Assembly (NCBI RefSeq): GCF_024195295.1
Contig: NZ_JAMFTH010000005.1
Location: 186,001-250,000, forward strand
DNA length: 64,000 nt
Direction of reading: 5' to 3'
From: Gilvimarinus xylanilyticus
GTDB taxonomy: Bacteria > Pseudomonadota > Gammaproteobacteria > Pseudomonadales > Cellvibrionaceae
The stretch's first letter is position 1, and each line of letters begins with the position of its first letter. Below are positions 26,810 through 36,212 of the stretch, in pieces. The translations under genes and the position numbers were made by a program. A model generated the notes under the pieces. The model had not been told where the DNA came from. It saw only the letters and a program-made list of their open reading frames with translations, and did no database searches.

Positions 26810-26949
26810 GCGCCCACTTCTTTTGCCTGAATAAGCTGGGCGTTACTATCGTCGCGGATATGACGGTAAGCGTAAACGCCTAGGTAAACCATAATGGCTA
26901 AAATGGCGATAATCGTCGCCAAGCTTAAAAGAATCACAGAATCCAACAT
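26794..26949 (-). CDS. 51-residue single-pass membrane protein
   Basis: A short open frame starts at the ATG at 26949, with GAGG 7 nt upstream, and ends at TAG 26794. The product has a strongly hydrophobic N-terminal helix (MLDSVILLSLATIIAILAIM onward, to about residue 27), then a basic, polar tail of about 24 residues. It is not recognised; small respiratory-oxidase subunits and assembly peptides have this shape, but no family motif is seen. A FNR/Anr-type box and a TAAAAT -10 box lie upstream with class II spacing, which argues that it is expressed and oxygen-regulated. It overlaps dprA at the 3' ends by 16 bp. Confidence 0.65.
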   Translation of the reverse strand: MLDSVILLSLATIIAILAIMVYLGVYAYRHIRDDSNAQLIQAKEVGAHKRV

Positions 26950-26987
26950 GGCAGGACCTCGCTGCAGTTTTGTTGTCTTTCGATCCT

Positions 26988-27028
26988 ATTTTACGCCGCG
27001 CGCTTGTTTATATTTTGACCTGAATCAA
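26988..27028 (-). promoter_or_regulatory. FNR/Anr-type box with matching -10 (class II geometry)
   Basis: TTGACCTGAATCAA (27015-27028) matches the FNR/Anr consensus TTGAT-N4-ATCAA at 9 of 10 positions. On the minus strand a TAAAAT -10 box (26993-26988) would start transcription near 26980, about 41 bp from the centre of the box. This is the classical class II position, about 31 nt ahead of the small membrane protein ATG. In the plus direction, towards tsaC-hemF, the fit is poorer but not excluded. Confidence 0.5.
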
Positions 27029-27162
27029 GTTGTTATCCCTTGTCTCGCAAGAAGACATATTGTAACTTCGCGCTTTTTTCACGCAGGCTAAAACCATGAT
27101 TCAGGCACTCACCGCTCGCCCAGGGCGAGCAGTCTCCCACCCCCCACTGGCGGGGGCCTAAG

Positions 27163-27729
27163 ATGGCGGGCTGGTTAACGCATATAGGCGTTCAGCGCGC
27201 CGCCATGACCATGCGCGCCGGTGGTGTCATCGCTTACCCTACCGAGTCTGTGTGGGGGCTGGGCGCCGACCCAGGCAACGCCGAAGCCGTGTCTCGCCTG
27301 CTGGCGCTTAAGCACCGCGCCCCCGAAAAAGGGCTTATTCTGATTGCCGCCAGTGTTGAGCAGGTGGAACCCTGGTTGGCACCCCTCCCAGATGTTCAGC
27401 GCGAGACCTTGCTGGCGAGCTGGCCCGGCCCCAACACCTGGCTGGTGCCCAACGGTGGTTTAGCATCCCCCTGGGTAACCGGCAAGCACAGCTCCGTCGC
27501 CCTGCGAGTGACCGCCCACCCGGTGGCAGCGGCATTGTGCCGCGCCTTTGGCGGGCCGATAATCAGCACCTCGGCCAACCCCCAGGGGCGTCCGGCCGCG
27601 AAAGACGCGATTCAAGTGCGCCGCTATTTTGGCCGTCAGTTAGATGCCATAGCCCCGGGGCGCACGGGGGGCAGGCGTCAGCCCTCGCAAATACGGGATT
27701 TGGCTTCAGGCAAAACTCTGCGCCCATAG
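27163..27729 (+). CDS. tsaC: L-threonylcarbamoyladenylate synthase
   Basis: TsaC (YrdC/Sua5 family) makes threonylcarbamoyl-AMP from threonine, bicarbonate and ATP for the t6A modification of tRNAs that read ANN codons. The 188-residue product has the short bacterial form. RAGGVIAYPTESVWGLGADP is the signature near residues 18-37, followed by LKHRAPEKGLILIA and a Ser-Thr-Ser-Ala-Asn motif (IISTSANPQG). A GCTCGCC-CAG-GGCGAGC hairpin lies upstream near 27115. It is 33 bp ahead of hemF, and the pair is probably cotranscribed. Confidence 0.95.
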   Translation: MAGWLTHIGVQRAAMTMRAGGVIAYPTESVWGLGADPGNAEAVSRLLALKHRAPEKGLILIAASVEQVEPWLAPLPDVQRETLLASWPGPNTWLVPNGGLASPWVTGKHSSVALRVTAHPVAAALCRAFGGPIISTSANPQGRPAAKDAIQVRRYFGRQLDAIAPGRTGGRRQPSQIRDLASGKTLRP

Positions 27730-27741
27730 CTGGTACAATAG

Positions 27742-28680
<939 letters not shown>

Positions 28681-28754
28681 CAATAATGAACTCAGTAAAC
28701 GTTCGGTAAAAAAACTCTGGTAGTTTTGCCGCTCGTTTCAACTATAGGTACCTC

Positions 28755-29597
28755 ATGACCGATTCTTACGCTGTATTTGGCAATCCCATTGCGCAAAGTA
28801 AATCTCCCGCGATTCATCGTCACTTTTGCGATCAGACCGGTGAAGATATGGCCTACACCAAACAACTGGTAGCGGAAGGTGAGTTTAAACAGGCCGCCGA
28901 TACTTTTTTTAACGGCGGTGGGCGGGGGTTAAATATCACCGCGCCCTTTAAGCTGGATGCTTTTCACTATGCGACCCGCTTGACCCCTCGCGCCGAAAGA
29001 GCGGGAGCGGTTAATCTGCTGATTAAAGAGAACGATGGCAGCATAACCGGCGATACCTCAGACGGTATCGGCATGGTCAACGATATGCTTAACATGGGCT
29101 GGGAGCTAGAAGGTAAAAAGTTGCTGATACTGGGCGCCGGTGGCGCCGTGCGCGGCGTCCTTGAGCCTTTGCTGGGGCAAAAGCCCAGTAGCGTGACCAT
29201 TGCCAATCGCACCGTGAGCAAAGCCGAGCAGTTAGTGAAAGACTTTCACGATTTGGGCGAGTTAAATGCCTGTAGCTTCGACGAGCTGAGCGACGGTCAC
29301 TTTGATGTGGTGATTAACGGCACCTCGGCCGGTTTGCACGGTGAGCGGGTCAACTTACCCGACAACTTGTTGGCGAGTCAGGCGGCCTGCTATGACATGA
29401 GCTACGCCGCCGAACCCACCGGCTTTTTGCGCTGGGCCGAAGAGCAGGGCGCGGCAAAGTTGACCGATGGTTTGGGCATGTTGGTCGGCCAAGCGGCGGA
29501 ATCCTTTTACGCTTGGCGTCATATTCGCCCCGAAGTGGTACCGGTGATTACTGAACTGCGCCGTAAAATGACAGAGAGTAAAAAGAAAGCCAGTTAG
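28755..29597 (+). CDS. aroE: Shikimate dehydrogenase (NADP+)
   Basis: AroE reduces 3-dehydroshikimate to shikimate in aromatic amino acid synthesis. The 280-residue protein shows the substrate site SKSPAIH (15-21), the catalytic lysine in NITAPFK (about 62-68), the conserved Asp in SDGIGM (about 106) and a Rossmann loop GAGGAVRGVL (about 131-140) followed by NRT, which favours NADP. It follows hemF by 74 bp. Confidence 0.95.
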   Translation: MTDSYAVFGNPIAQSKSPAIHRHFCDQTGEDMAYTKQLVAEGEFKQAADTFFNGGGRGLNITAPFKLDAFHYATRLTPRAERAGAVNLLIKENDGSITGDTSDGIGMVNDMLNMGWELEGKKLLILGAGGAVRGVLEPLLGQKPSSVTIANRTVSKAEQLVKDFHDLGELNACSFDELSDGHFDVVINGTSAGLHGERVNLPDNLLASQAACYDMSYAAEPTGFLRWAEEQGAAKLTDGLGMLVGQAAESFYAWRHIRPEVVPVITELRRKMTESKKKAS

Positions 29598-29838
29598 TAG
29601 CCTCGGCTTGAATCTGGGAGCTTGCGCCGGGGCAATTAGCTGTTGGCGTCAATAGGGTCGTGCTGTGGCGGTGGGTTGCGCCGCCACTGCGGCAAAACCC
29701 TCGGTCCTCCACTTCTCTGTTAAGCATCCCCCCTGTCAACTGTACTGTGCCTCGAAAGCGCTAAAGCTTGCAGTGAATTATGGGCTGAAATGTTCCGGGG
29801 CGGCGGGTAAAACCACAAATCTAGAAAAGCAGACCGCA
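29598..29838. other. Intergenic region after aroE, no gene seen
   Basis: This 241-bp stretch lies between the ends of convergent aroE and the arylsulfatase terminator. The open frames crossing it have no ribosome-binding site or recognisable similarity. No repeat or RNA gene was seen. Confidence 0.6.
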
Positions 29839-29860
29839 CCCCAGCCACAGAGGGCTGGGG
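29839..29860 (-). terminator. Intrinsic terminator of the arylsulfatase gene
   Basis: A perfect 8-bp stem CCCCAGCC/GGCTGGGG with a 6-nt loop is followed on the minus strand, after about 10 nt, by TGCTTTTCT. It lies just past the arylsulfatase stop codon. Confidence 0.7.
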
Positions 29861-29870
29861 CTCGGGTGTT

Positions 29871-31373
29871 TTACTGTTTCGGCGTAAAGCTGCCGCCTTC
29901 CTGGCGAGGCGGGTATTCTTTAAAGGTCGCCATAAAGTTTTTCACTAAATTTTGCAGAGGCACGAACGCGTACATGTGCCGCACCATCCAGTCGTCGTGG
30001 TAAGACGAGTCCTCGGGTGCCATTTCGAAAGGATCAGCACGCAGGTCGACCAGCAGTGGTGCTTTTAAGACGGTTTGTGCGTGCATCCACGAGCCCAGGC
30101 CGTCGTGCTCCTGGATGGAGAAATGTGCCTTCCAGGGACCGTAGCGCACCGCTCCCAGTGTTCCATCATCCACAAAGGCAAAGAACTCGTTGCGTGGCCA
30201 TTCGTCTGAACCGCCTGTCAGGTTGGGCAGGACATTGTAGCCATCCAAATGCACGTTAAACTTTTTGTTGCCAGCCTGGTGGCCTTTTAACAGTTTCGCC
30301 TTAATATCGGAATCACCGGCTGCGGCCATCAACGTGGGCACCCAGTCCTCCAGCGAGATGATCTCGTTGTTAACCTGTCCGCCGGGAATTTGTGCGGGCC
30401 AGCGAACCAGCATAGGTACGCGAATACCACCTTCCCAGGTAGAGGCTTTTTCTCCCCGGAAGGGGCTGGTGCCGCCGTCGGGCCAACTGAATTTTTCCGC
30501 GCCATTATCGGTGGTGTACAGGACAATGGTGTTGTCGGTAATGCCCAGCTCGTCCAGCTTATCCAGCAGCACGCCGACCTGACCATCGTGCTCTACCATA
30601 CCGTCGGCGTAAATACCGCGACCGGTTTTACCCTCTGATTCGGGTTTTAGGTGGGTAAAAATATGCATCCGCGAGGTGTTGTGCCACACGAAGAAAGGTT
30701 TATCGGCTTTGTGAGCCCGCTCAATAAAATCGAGTGTGGCGGCCAAAAACTCTTCATCAATGGTTTCCATGCGTTTGCTGGTCAAGGGGCCGGTATCTTC
30801 CACTTTGCCATCGGCGGTTGATTTGATCACACCGCGGGGGCCGAATTTCTTGCGAAATTCGGGATCTTTGGGGTAATCGGGGTTTTCTGGCTCTTCTTCT
30901 GCGTTCAGGTGGTAAAGGTTGCCAAAAAATTCATCGAAACCATGGTTGGTTGGGAGAAACTTATCTAAGTCGCCCAAATGGTTTTTACCAAACTGACCGG
31001 TGGTATAGCCCAGGGGTTTGAGCAGCTCGGCCAGGGTGGGGTCTTTTTCTGAAATACCAATGGGGTCGCCCGGCATACCAATTTTTAACAGACCGGTGCG
31101 CTTAGGCGATTGACCGGTAATAAAAGCGGCGCGCCCAGCGGTACAGCTTTGCTGACCATAACCATCGGTGAACAGAACACCTTCGTCGGCGATTCGATCG
31201 ATATGGGGCGTGGTGTAGCCCATCATGCCGTGGTTGTAGGCGCTGGTGTTAAACCAGCCGATATCATCGCCCATAATCACTAAAATATTGGGTTTGTCGG
31301 CAGCGGTTACCGACGCTGATAGTAACAAAGCGCTTAAGGCACCTATTACTTTATGAAAGGTCAGTTTTTTCAT
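29871..31373 (-). CDS. Arylsulfatase (sulfatase family S1)
   Basis: The 500-residue product has a Sec signal peptide (about 1-25) and a type I sulfatase fold. The metal-binding MGDDIGW lies at 34-40, and the CTAGR motif (Cys77 to Arg81) is where the cysteine is converted to formylglycine. A second metal set is in YTTDNGAEKFSW. Such enzymes release sulfate from aryl or sugar sulfates in the periplasm. The exact substrate subfamily is not assigned; the maturation enzyme is not in the window. It is last in the minus-strand block with the GFA protein and TonB receptor. Confidence 0.9.
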   Translation of the reverse strand: MKKLTFHKVIGALSALLLSASVTAADKPNILVIMGDDIGWFNTSAYNHGMMGYTTPHIDRIADEGVLFTDGYGQQSCTAGRAAFITGQSPKRTGLLKIGMPGDPIGISEKDPTLAELLKPLGYTTGQFGKNHLGDLDKFLPTNHGFDEFFGNLYHLNAEEEPENPDYPKDPEFRKKFGPRGVIKSTADGKVEDTGPLTSKRMETIDEEFLAATLDFIERAHKADKPFFVWHNTSRMHIFTHLKPESEGKTGRGIYADGMVEHDGQVGVLLDKLDELGITDNTIVLYTTDNGAEKFSWPDGGTSPFRGEKASTWEGGIRVPMLVRWPAQIPGGQVNNEIISLEDWVPTLMAAAGDSDIKAKLLKGHQAGNKKFNVHLDGYNVLPNLTGGSDEWPRNEFFAFVDDGTLGAVRYGPWKAHFSIQEHDGLGSWMHAQTVLKAPLLVDLRADPFEMAPEDSSYHDDWMVRHMYAFVPLQNLVKNFMATFKEYPPRQEGGSFTPKQ

Positions 31374-31502
31374 TGCAACATCCTGTATGTATTGATTAAT
31401 GAGTGTCTAATAGTAGACGATTTTTATGAAGGTATGGAAACATCAGAAATTTCATTACCCTTCTGCTTAGGGTAGCTGGTTGTCTTTCGCGGCGTCTAGT
31501 GG

Positions 31503-31895
31503 CTATTGTTCATATTGAGCAAAGACTTCCGCGCCAGTCATTTTTTTAGACTCGGCTTGAAGCGAGTAATAGTCTGGCTTTTCGTCTACAAAAGTTTCCT
31601 GGGTTAAACTCAGTTCCTGCTGTTGAAATAACCCGGCCGACAGAATGTACTGATCGGCGGGTATTAAATAGTAAAATAAATGCGTGCCACACTGGCGGCA
31701 AAATCCGCGCTCGGCCCATTCAGACGAGCGATAGCGGGACGGAGTGTCGCCGCTAAAACTGACGTCTCCTTCGCAGTGCAGGGCGTGCATGGGGCCACTG
31801 CCCCAGCGCCGGCACATGCTGCAGTGGCACAGGTCGATGTTATGGATAGATGGCGCATCGATTTCAATTGAACCGCACAGGCAGTGTCCTTTCAT
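31503..31895 (-). CDS. GFA-family (glutathione-dependent formaldehyde-activating-like) protein
   Basis: The 130-residue zinc protein carries the GFA cysteine set: CLC (5, 7), CHCSMC (23, 25, 28) and CRQC (66, 69). GFA-fold proteins bind two zinc ions; some bind glutathione, but most, including this one, have no proven reaction. The ATG at 31895 is chosen (GAGG 8 nt upstream); an in-frame TTG at 31934 adds 13 residues without similarity. It lies 60 bp after the TonB receptor on the same strand and ahead of the sulfatase. A direct link to either is not evident. Confidence 0.85.
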   Translation of the reverse strand: MKGHCLCGSIEIDAPSIHNIDLCHCSMCRRWGSGPMHALHCEGDVSFSGDTPSRYRSSEWAERGFCRQCGTHLFYYLIPADQYILSAGLFQQQELSLTQETFVDEKPDYYSLQAESKKMTGAEVFAQYEQ

Positions 31896-31955
31896 AGTCT
31901 TGTCCTCTGGGTAATAGAAATGATTATAGGACAATATTTCGCTTGGCTTTATGGC

Positions 31956-34343
31956 TTACCACTCAAAGCGCAAACCCACCAAAGGCAGTAGGCTGCCGTC
32001 CTCTTCGGAAATTTCGCCGGTGCGTTCATTAAAGTCGATGTTGGAGGGATTCTCCGAGCCCAGTAAGTTAATAATATCCACAAAAGCAATCACCTGGGTG
32101 CGGCCAATGGCGCGGCGATAATCTACGCGAATATTGAGCGAGCTGTAGCCATCGTAACGCAGTGTGTTGTTGGTAATAGTTTCGCGGCTGTAGCGCAGCG
32201 GTTCGCCTTCGCCGAGCACATTGTCGTGAATAATATAGTCGCCATAGGGGCGTCCCGATGCCCACTTCCAGCGACCGGATAATTTCCAGCGCTGGTTGAT
32301 TTCCCAGGTGCCCCCCAGGCTAACGGAATGAGGCCGATGGTAGTCGGCGTCGTATTCCGGGCCGCTGGGGGAATCCTTTAACACTGCGTCGTTATAGGAA
32401 TAGGTGGCGCTGGCCGACCAGCCGTTGTCGAATTGGCGGGTAATGGCGGTATCCACGCCGAAAGAGGTGCCTTCGCCGTTGTTGTTAAAGCGCTGATTCA
32501 CGCCGTCGGCTATCACGACCAAATCGCTCAGCTGTTGATAGTAGGGTTCCACGAAGATATCCCACAGGGGGGCGAATCGGTACTGAAAACCCAAGCTCAT
32601 TTGGTCGATGGTTTCATAGCCGAGCGCTGCGCCGCTGGTATTGCTCGCCAAGTCTTTTATTTCCGGGCGCTGCAGATAGCGCCCCGCGGTAGCGCTGACA
32701 CTGGTGTTGGATGTGAGCTGCCACGACGCTGCGACACGAGGCGAGACGCCTTCGGCGTTGGTAAATTCATCGCCTTCGTAACGCAGGCCTATGCGAGCGT
32801 CCCAGGTGTTCCAGGAAAACGCCTGTTCCATAAAAGCGGCGTACTGCAGGCCGCGTTTTTGATAATCGGTGTTCACTCCATCGGACGTCAACACGATATA
32901 TTGTTGCTCGGGGTTGGGGCGAAAATCCGATTGCTCATATTCGTAGCGAATCCATTCGCCGTCGATCTGGCGCTGTAGGTTTAGCTCCAGCTGGTTTAAA
33001 CGCAAACCTGTATTGAATCGCCCCCAGTTATTGTCGGCGGAGAAGTCGAGCCGCCAGCCAATTTCGGTGTCGTCCTGGCTGGCGGTGATAATGGGAAAGC
33101 GACGGGGGATTTGGTCTTGCGCTGTCTCCGGGGGCACATCACTGGGGTAGGCTTCGCCGACTTGGCTGTCCTCGCCAAAGCGGCGGTAGTAGAGGCGATT
33201 GGTGAGCTCGGCGCTGTCTCCCAATAATTGCCGATAGCTAATCGCCGCCAGGGTATTATCTGTCGATTGCTGCACCAGCTCGACGTCTTGGTAGTTGCCG
33301 GGTTCGTCTTCATCCGAGTTGAGTACATGCTCCAGGGTGCGCTCATACTCTTCCGGGGCGTGAATCAATAAAAACTCCAGTTCGTTGCCGCTGTCAAAGT
33401 CGGTATGGGTTTTAAAAATAATATCGGTGACTTCCGGCTCACCGGCATCGTTCATACCCACCAAATCAAACAAGCGGCCAAAATTAAGTTGGCGTGCGGA
33501 AAACAACACGCTGGTGTTGTCGGTGACAAAGCTCGGCCCATCGTAGCCTACCTCCAGTCCGGCGATATCCAAGCGCGCGGTGTAAGAGGGGGTGTCGGGG
33601 TTACCCCGGGCGACGTCTAACTCCAGCAGTGAGCCGGCCCGTCCACCATAGGCGGAGGACCAGCCCCCCGGTTGAAAGCTGGCCCGGTCAATGACATTGG
33701 GCGCAAAAATACTGTAGCGGCCGCCTTCTTCGGCATCGCCGAGCTCGCCAAAGCTATCGCTAAAGTGCACCACAGAATCAAAGGGAATGCCGTCGACTAA
33801 AATTTGATTGTCGCGGGGTCCGCTACCGCGCACGGTATAGGTTGAGAACTGACTGTCGGCAAACAGTCCAGGCAGGCCATCAAGGGCGCGCAGCACATCG
33901 CTGCCGCTACCGGCTGAGCTGCGCAAGGCCTCGCGGTCTTTTTCACTGGCGCCCACCGAGCTAAGCCAGTTGCTACCAATGCTGTTGCCCAGCACCAGAA
34001 CTTCTTCCAGGTTAGTTCTAGCGACTGACATAGAAACTTGCACCGGCGTGGTTTTGTCTTCTACCAGGCGCACGCTGGGTAGGCGCACGCGATCATAGCC
34101 CTCTGACATTAACTCAACCTGATACAGCCCGGCGTCCAAATTTTCTATCCGGCCGCGTCCGTCAGGCTGCGTTTGTATGCGCCACTGGCGGTTGTCGCGA
34201 TCGGTCACCACGACTTCCACATTGTCCACCGCGCGTTTGCTGTTGGCGTCGCTTACGTTGACCAGTAAATCGGCCGCCCAGAGGGAGGGGGCAATACAGG
34301 CAATTACCAAGGCCGTTAGCGAGTGCGGAAGACGAGTGGGCAT
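31956..34343 (-). CDS. TonB-dependent outer-membrane receptor
   Basis: The 795-residue product has a signal peptide (cleavage near residue 23, LWA). A small carboxypeptidase-regulatory/CNA-like beta domain (about 24-108) comes next, then a plug (about 110-260, with VLRALDGLPGLFADSQFSTYTVRGSGPRDNQILVDG) and a 22-stranded barrel ending in an aromatic residue (RFEW). It imports a ligand using energy from TonB. The substrate is not known. No Fur box was seen in the upstream 110 bp. It may serve the phosphatase, cytochrome-like and sulfatase genes around it. Confidence 0.92.
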   Translation of the reverse strand: MPTRLPHSLTALVIACIAPSLWAADLLVNVSDANSKRAVDNVEVVVTDRDNRQWRIQTQPDGRGRIENLDAGLYQVELMSEGYDRVRLPSVRLVEDKTTPVQVSMSVARTNLEEVLVLGNSIGSNWLSSVGASEKDREALRSSAGSGSDVLRALDGLPGLFADSQFSTYTVRGSGPRDNQILVDGIPFDSVVHFSDSFGELGDAEEGGRYSIFAPNVIDRASFQPGGWSSAYGGRAGSLLELDVARGNPDTPSYTARLDIAGLEVGYDGPSFVTDNTSVLFSARQLNFGRLFDLVGMNDAGEPEVTDIIFKTHTDFDSGNELEFLLIHAPEEYERTLEHVLNSDEDEPGNYQDVELVQQSTDNTLAAISYRQLLGDSAELTNRLYYRRFGEDSQVGEAYPSDVPPETAQDQIPRRFPIITASQDDTEIGWRLDFSADNNWGRFNTGLRLNQLELNLQRQIDGEWIRYEYEQSDFRPNPEQQYIVLTSDGVNTDYQKRGLQYAAFMEQAFSWNTWDARIGLRYEGDEFTNAEGVSPRVAASWQLTSNTSVSATAGRYLQRPEIKDLASNTSGAALGYETIDQMSLGFQYRFAPLWDIFVEPYYQQLSDLVVIADGVNQRFNNNGEGTSFGVDTAITRQFDNGWSASATYSYNDAVLKDSPSGPEYDADYHRPHSVSLGGTWEINQRWKLSGRWKWASGRPYGDYIIHDNVLGEGEPLRYSRETITNNTLRYDGYSSLNIRVDYRRAIGRTQVIAFVDIINLLGSENPSNIDFNERTGEISEEDGSLLPLVGLRFEW

Positions 34344-34456
34344 AGGACATCCTTAGTCGGGTTTGTGAGCGGCACTGAGCAAACTATACGCTAAAACCTG
34401 AAAATAGATGTGTGCAGAGAAAACGCTCTGATAATAAAAGAATGCGCAAGCGAAAA

Positions 34457-34481
34457 CGTTAACCCCTGGGCGGGGTTAACG
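34457..34481 (-). terminator. Intrinsic terminator of the diheme-motif lipoprotein gene
   Basis: A perfect 10-bp inverted repeat (CGTTAACCCC/GGGGTTAACG, 5-nt loop) is followed on the minus strand by TTTTCGCTT. It lies 15 bp past the stop and separates the lipoprotein from the TonB receptor transcript. Confidence 0.75.
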
Positions 34482-34495
34482 ATCAACCTGTGGGT

Positions 34496-36133
34496 TTATT
34501 CGATGCTTTCCCAGTCCAGACGAATATCCCATTGATGGCGGAATTCGCCTGCCAGCGGCTCGATACTGGTATCGATTTCCCGGTAAACATTTTTCGCGGG
34601 GCTTAAGACCGCGTCGCGGCCGAACAAAAAGCTCTGTTCTTTGACGATACGGTAATACGCTTTGTTCAGGTCTAACGCGCGGCGTACCGAGGGCGCAATA
34701 ATATCGTAAATCGAATTTTGCGCCGCGACTTTTTGCGCGTCCACCTTTCCTTGAGCGTCGAACCAGCGCTCTAGCATTTCGCCATTTTGGCGAAACTCGT
34801 CGCCGCCGCCCACTCGTTCCAGATAGGTTAAATACTCGCCTTTGCTTTCGCCCAAATTAGGGGCGTCTTTAAGCGATTGCAGGTTAATATAACCCCAACC
34901 CTCGGCGCCGGGCTTTTTGCGCGCAAAAGCAAAGGTATTATCGATCGTGGTGCCGATGGTTTTGTGGCAGCCCATGCAAAAGAAAGTCTCTTGTTGGTTT
35001 TGCTCGCGCAGCTCGCCGTTGGCATCTTCAATAAAGCCCCATAGCAACCAGCCCATACCATTGCTGGTGCCGCGATCGCCATGGGTAGACACCTGAGGTA
35101 AGTTGCCAAAATGTTTTTCTTTGGCCTCGCGGTAGTAACTGCTTTTTAAGCGCGCTTGGGACATCATAGTGTGCTTGCGCATATAGCGTACTTCTTTCAT
35201 TCGCCGGGCGTTAACGATTTGCTCGCCCTCCAGACCGACATAGCGCACCGTGTGCAAAAACTCTGTGCCTTTGGGGTACAGCATATGAGTCAGGGGCACA
35301 GTAAAGGCGTCGCCGAAATAAGTGTCGCGGCGCTTGATGTGGCTGACCTGCGCCTCCATTTCGCCATTGCCATTAAAGTCGATGCCGGCGGCGCGCTCAT
35401 CCAAGGCAATAGTGCTGATTGACGGCTGGTCAGTAATGGCCATTTCCACCAGCGCCAAATTGGCGTAGTAGACGTCCCGCGAATACTGGCCATCCACTTC
35501 GCTGAATGCCTGGGGTAGACGAATCATTACGTCGTCGGTGGAGCCGTTGGTGGGCCAAAAAGTGCTGGGGACCGGCTTGTAATTAAAAGCGACCCAACGG
35601 CTGCCGTCTTTGGCCAGGCCATGTTCGTCAAAGGCAGCAGCGCCGTCGGCCAGGTTGGCAATGTTGGGTGCGCGCCCCTGCCAGGCATCCGATTCCAGCC
35701 ATTTGGCTAAAGCGGTGTAGTTGTCCTGATTGATGTAGCGACGCATAAAGTCGTCGCTGATATCGGCAATTTCGCTGCTGCGATCTTTAAACAGGTTGGC
35801 CCAGCGATTGGTATTGCCGATGTCGGAAAAATCGTAGGCGCCCTGTAGAAAACCGTCGTTCATCATATTGGGACGGTTGCGCTCTTGCAGATAGCTTTGG
35901 TGGCAGACATAACAGGGATTATTTTTACCCTCGGTTTTGGTGTAGCACTGCGGTGGGATTACGGCCTCGGGGTTATAGGTCTCACCGTGTTTAATATAAT
36001 CGGCGGGGTCGTGCTGGGGAGTAAACCCGGTATCGGCCTGCGCACTGCTCACCAATGTATGGGTAGTGGTTTGTTGGTCGCATCCTGTGCTTAACGCGGC
36101 TGCGAACAACAGCAAAATAATGGTGCGATACAT
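34496..36133 (-). CDS. Exported lipoprotein with two c-type haem motifs
   Basis: The 545-residue product has a lipoprotein signal peptide (LSTGC, Cys18) and two CxxCH haem-attachment motifs: CYVCH (74-78) and CMGCH (386-390). The 300 residues between them are not recognised. A region with AGIDFNGNGEME (about 236-247) looks like a calcium-binding Asp/Asn loop. The layout suggests a redox or peroxidase-like periplasmic lipoprotein, but the family is unknown to me. It lies between the PhoX-type gene and the TonB receptor, with terminators on both sides, so it has its own transcript. Confidence 0.75.
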   Translation of the reverse strand: MYRTIILLLFAAALSTGCDQQTTTHTLVSSAQADTGFTPQHDPADYIKHGETYNPEAVIPPQCYTKTEGKNNPCYVCHQSYLQERNRPNMMNDGFLQGAYDFSDIGNTNRWANLFKDRSSEIADISDDFMRRYINQDNYTALAKWLESDAWQGRAPNIANLADGAAAFDEHGLAKDGSRWVAFNYKPVPSTFWPTNGSTDDVMIRLPQAFSEVDGQYSRDVYYANLALVEMAITDQPSISTIALDERAAGIDFNGNGEMEAQVSHIKRRDTYFGDAFTVPLTHMLYPKGTEFLHTVRYVGLEGEQIVNARRMKEVRYMRKHTMMSQARLKSSYYREAKEKHFGNLPQVSTHGDRGTSNGMGWLLWGFIEDANGELREQNQQETFFCMGCHKTIGTTIDNTFAFARKKPGAEGWGYINLQSLKDAPNLGESKGEYLTYLERVGGGDEFRQNGEMLERWFDAQGKVDAQKVAAQNSIYDIIAPSVRRALDLNKAYYRIVKEQSFLFGRDAVLSPAKNVYREIDTSIEPLAGEFRHQWDIRLDWESIE

Positions 36134-36161
36134 AACTGTACCTTTGTGATCTTCTTATACG

Positions 36162-36186
36162 AAAAAAGGAGCCGCGATGCGGCTCC
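36162..36186 (-). terminator. Intrinsic terminator of the PhoX-type gene
   Basis: A perfect 8-bp stem (GGAGCCGC/GCGGCTCC, 3-nt loop) is followed on the minus strand by six T. It lies about 30 bp beyond the stop codon. This is among the strongest terminators in the window. Confidence 0.92.
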
Positions 36187-36212
36187 CGTTAAGTGGTCAT
36201 ACCATCGGCTTA

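Noticed and set aside
27109-27127. GC-rich hairpin upstream of tsaC as a terminator
   Set aside because: The stem is good but there is no T run and no plus-strand gene ends just before it.
29598-29870. tRNA or sRNA gene in the gap after aroE
   Set aside because: No cloverleaf or conserved tRNA blocks were seen and the only clear structure is the sulfatase terminator.
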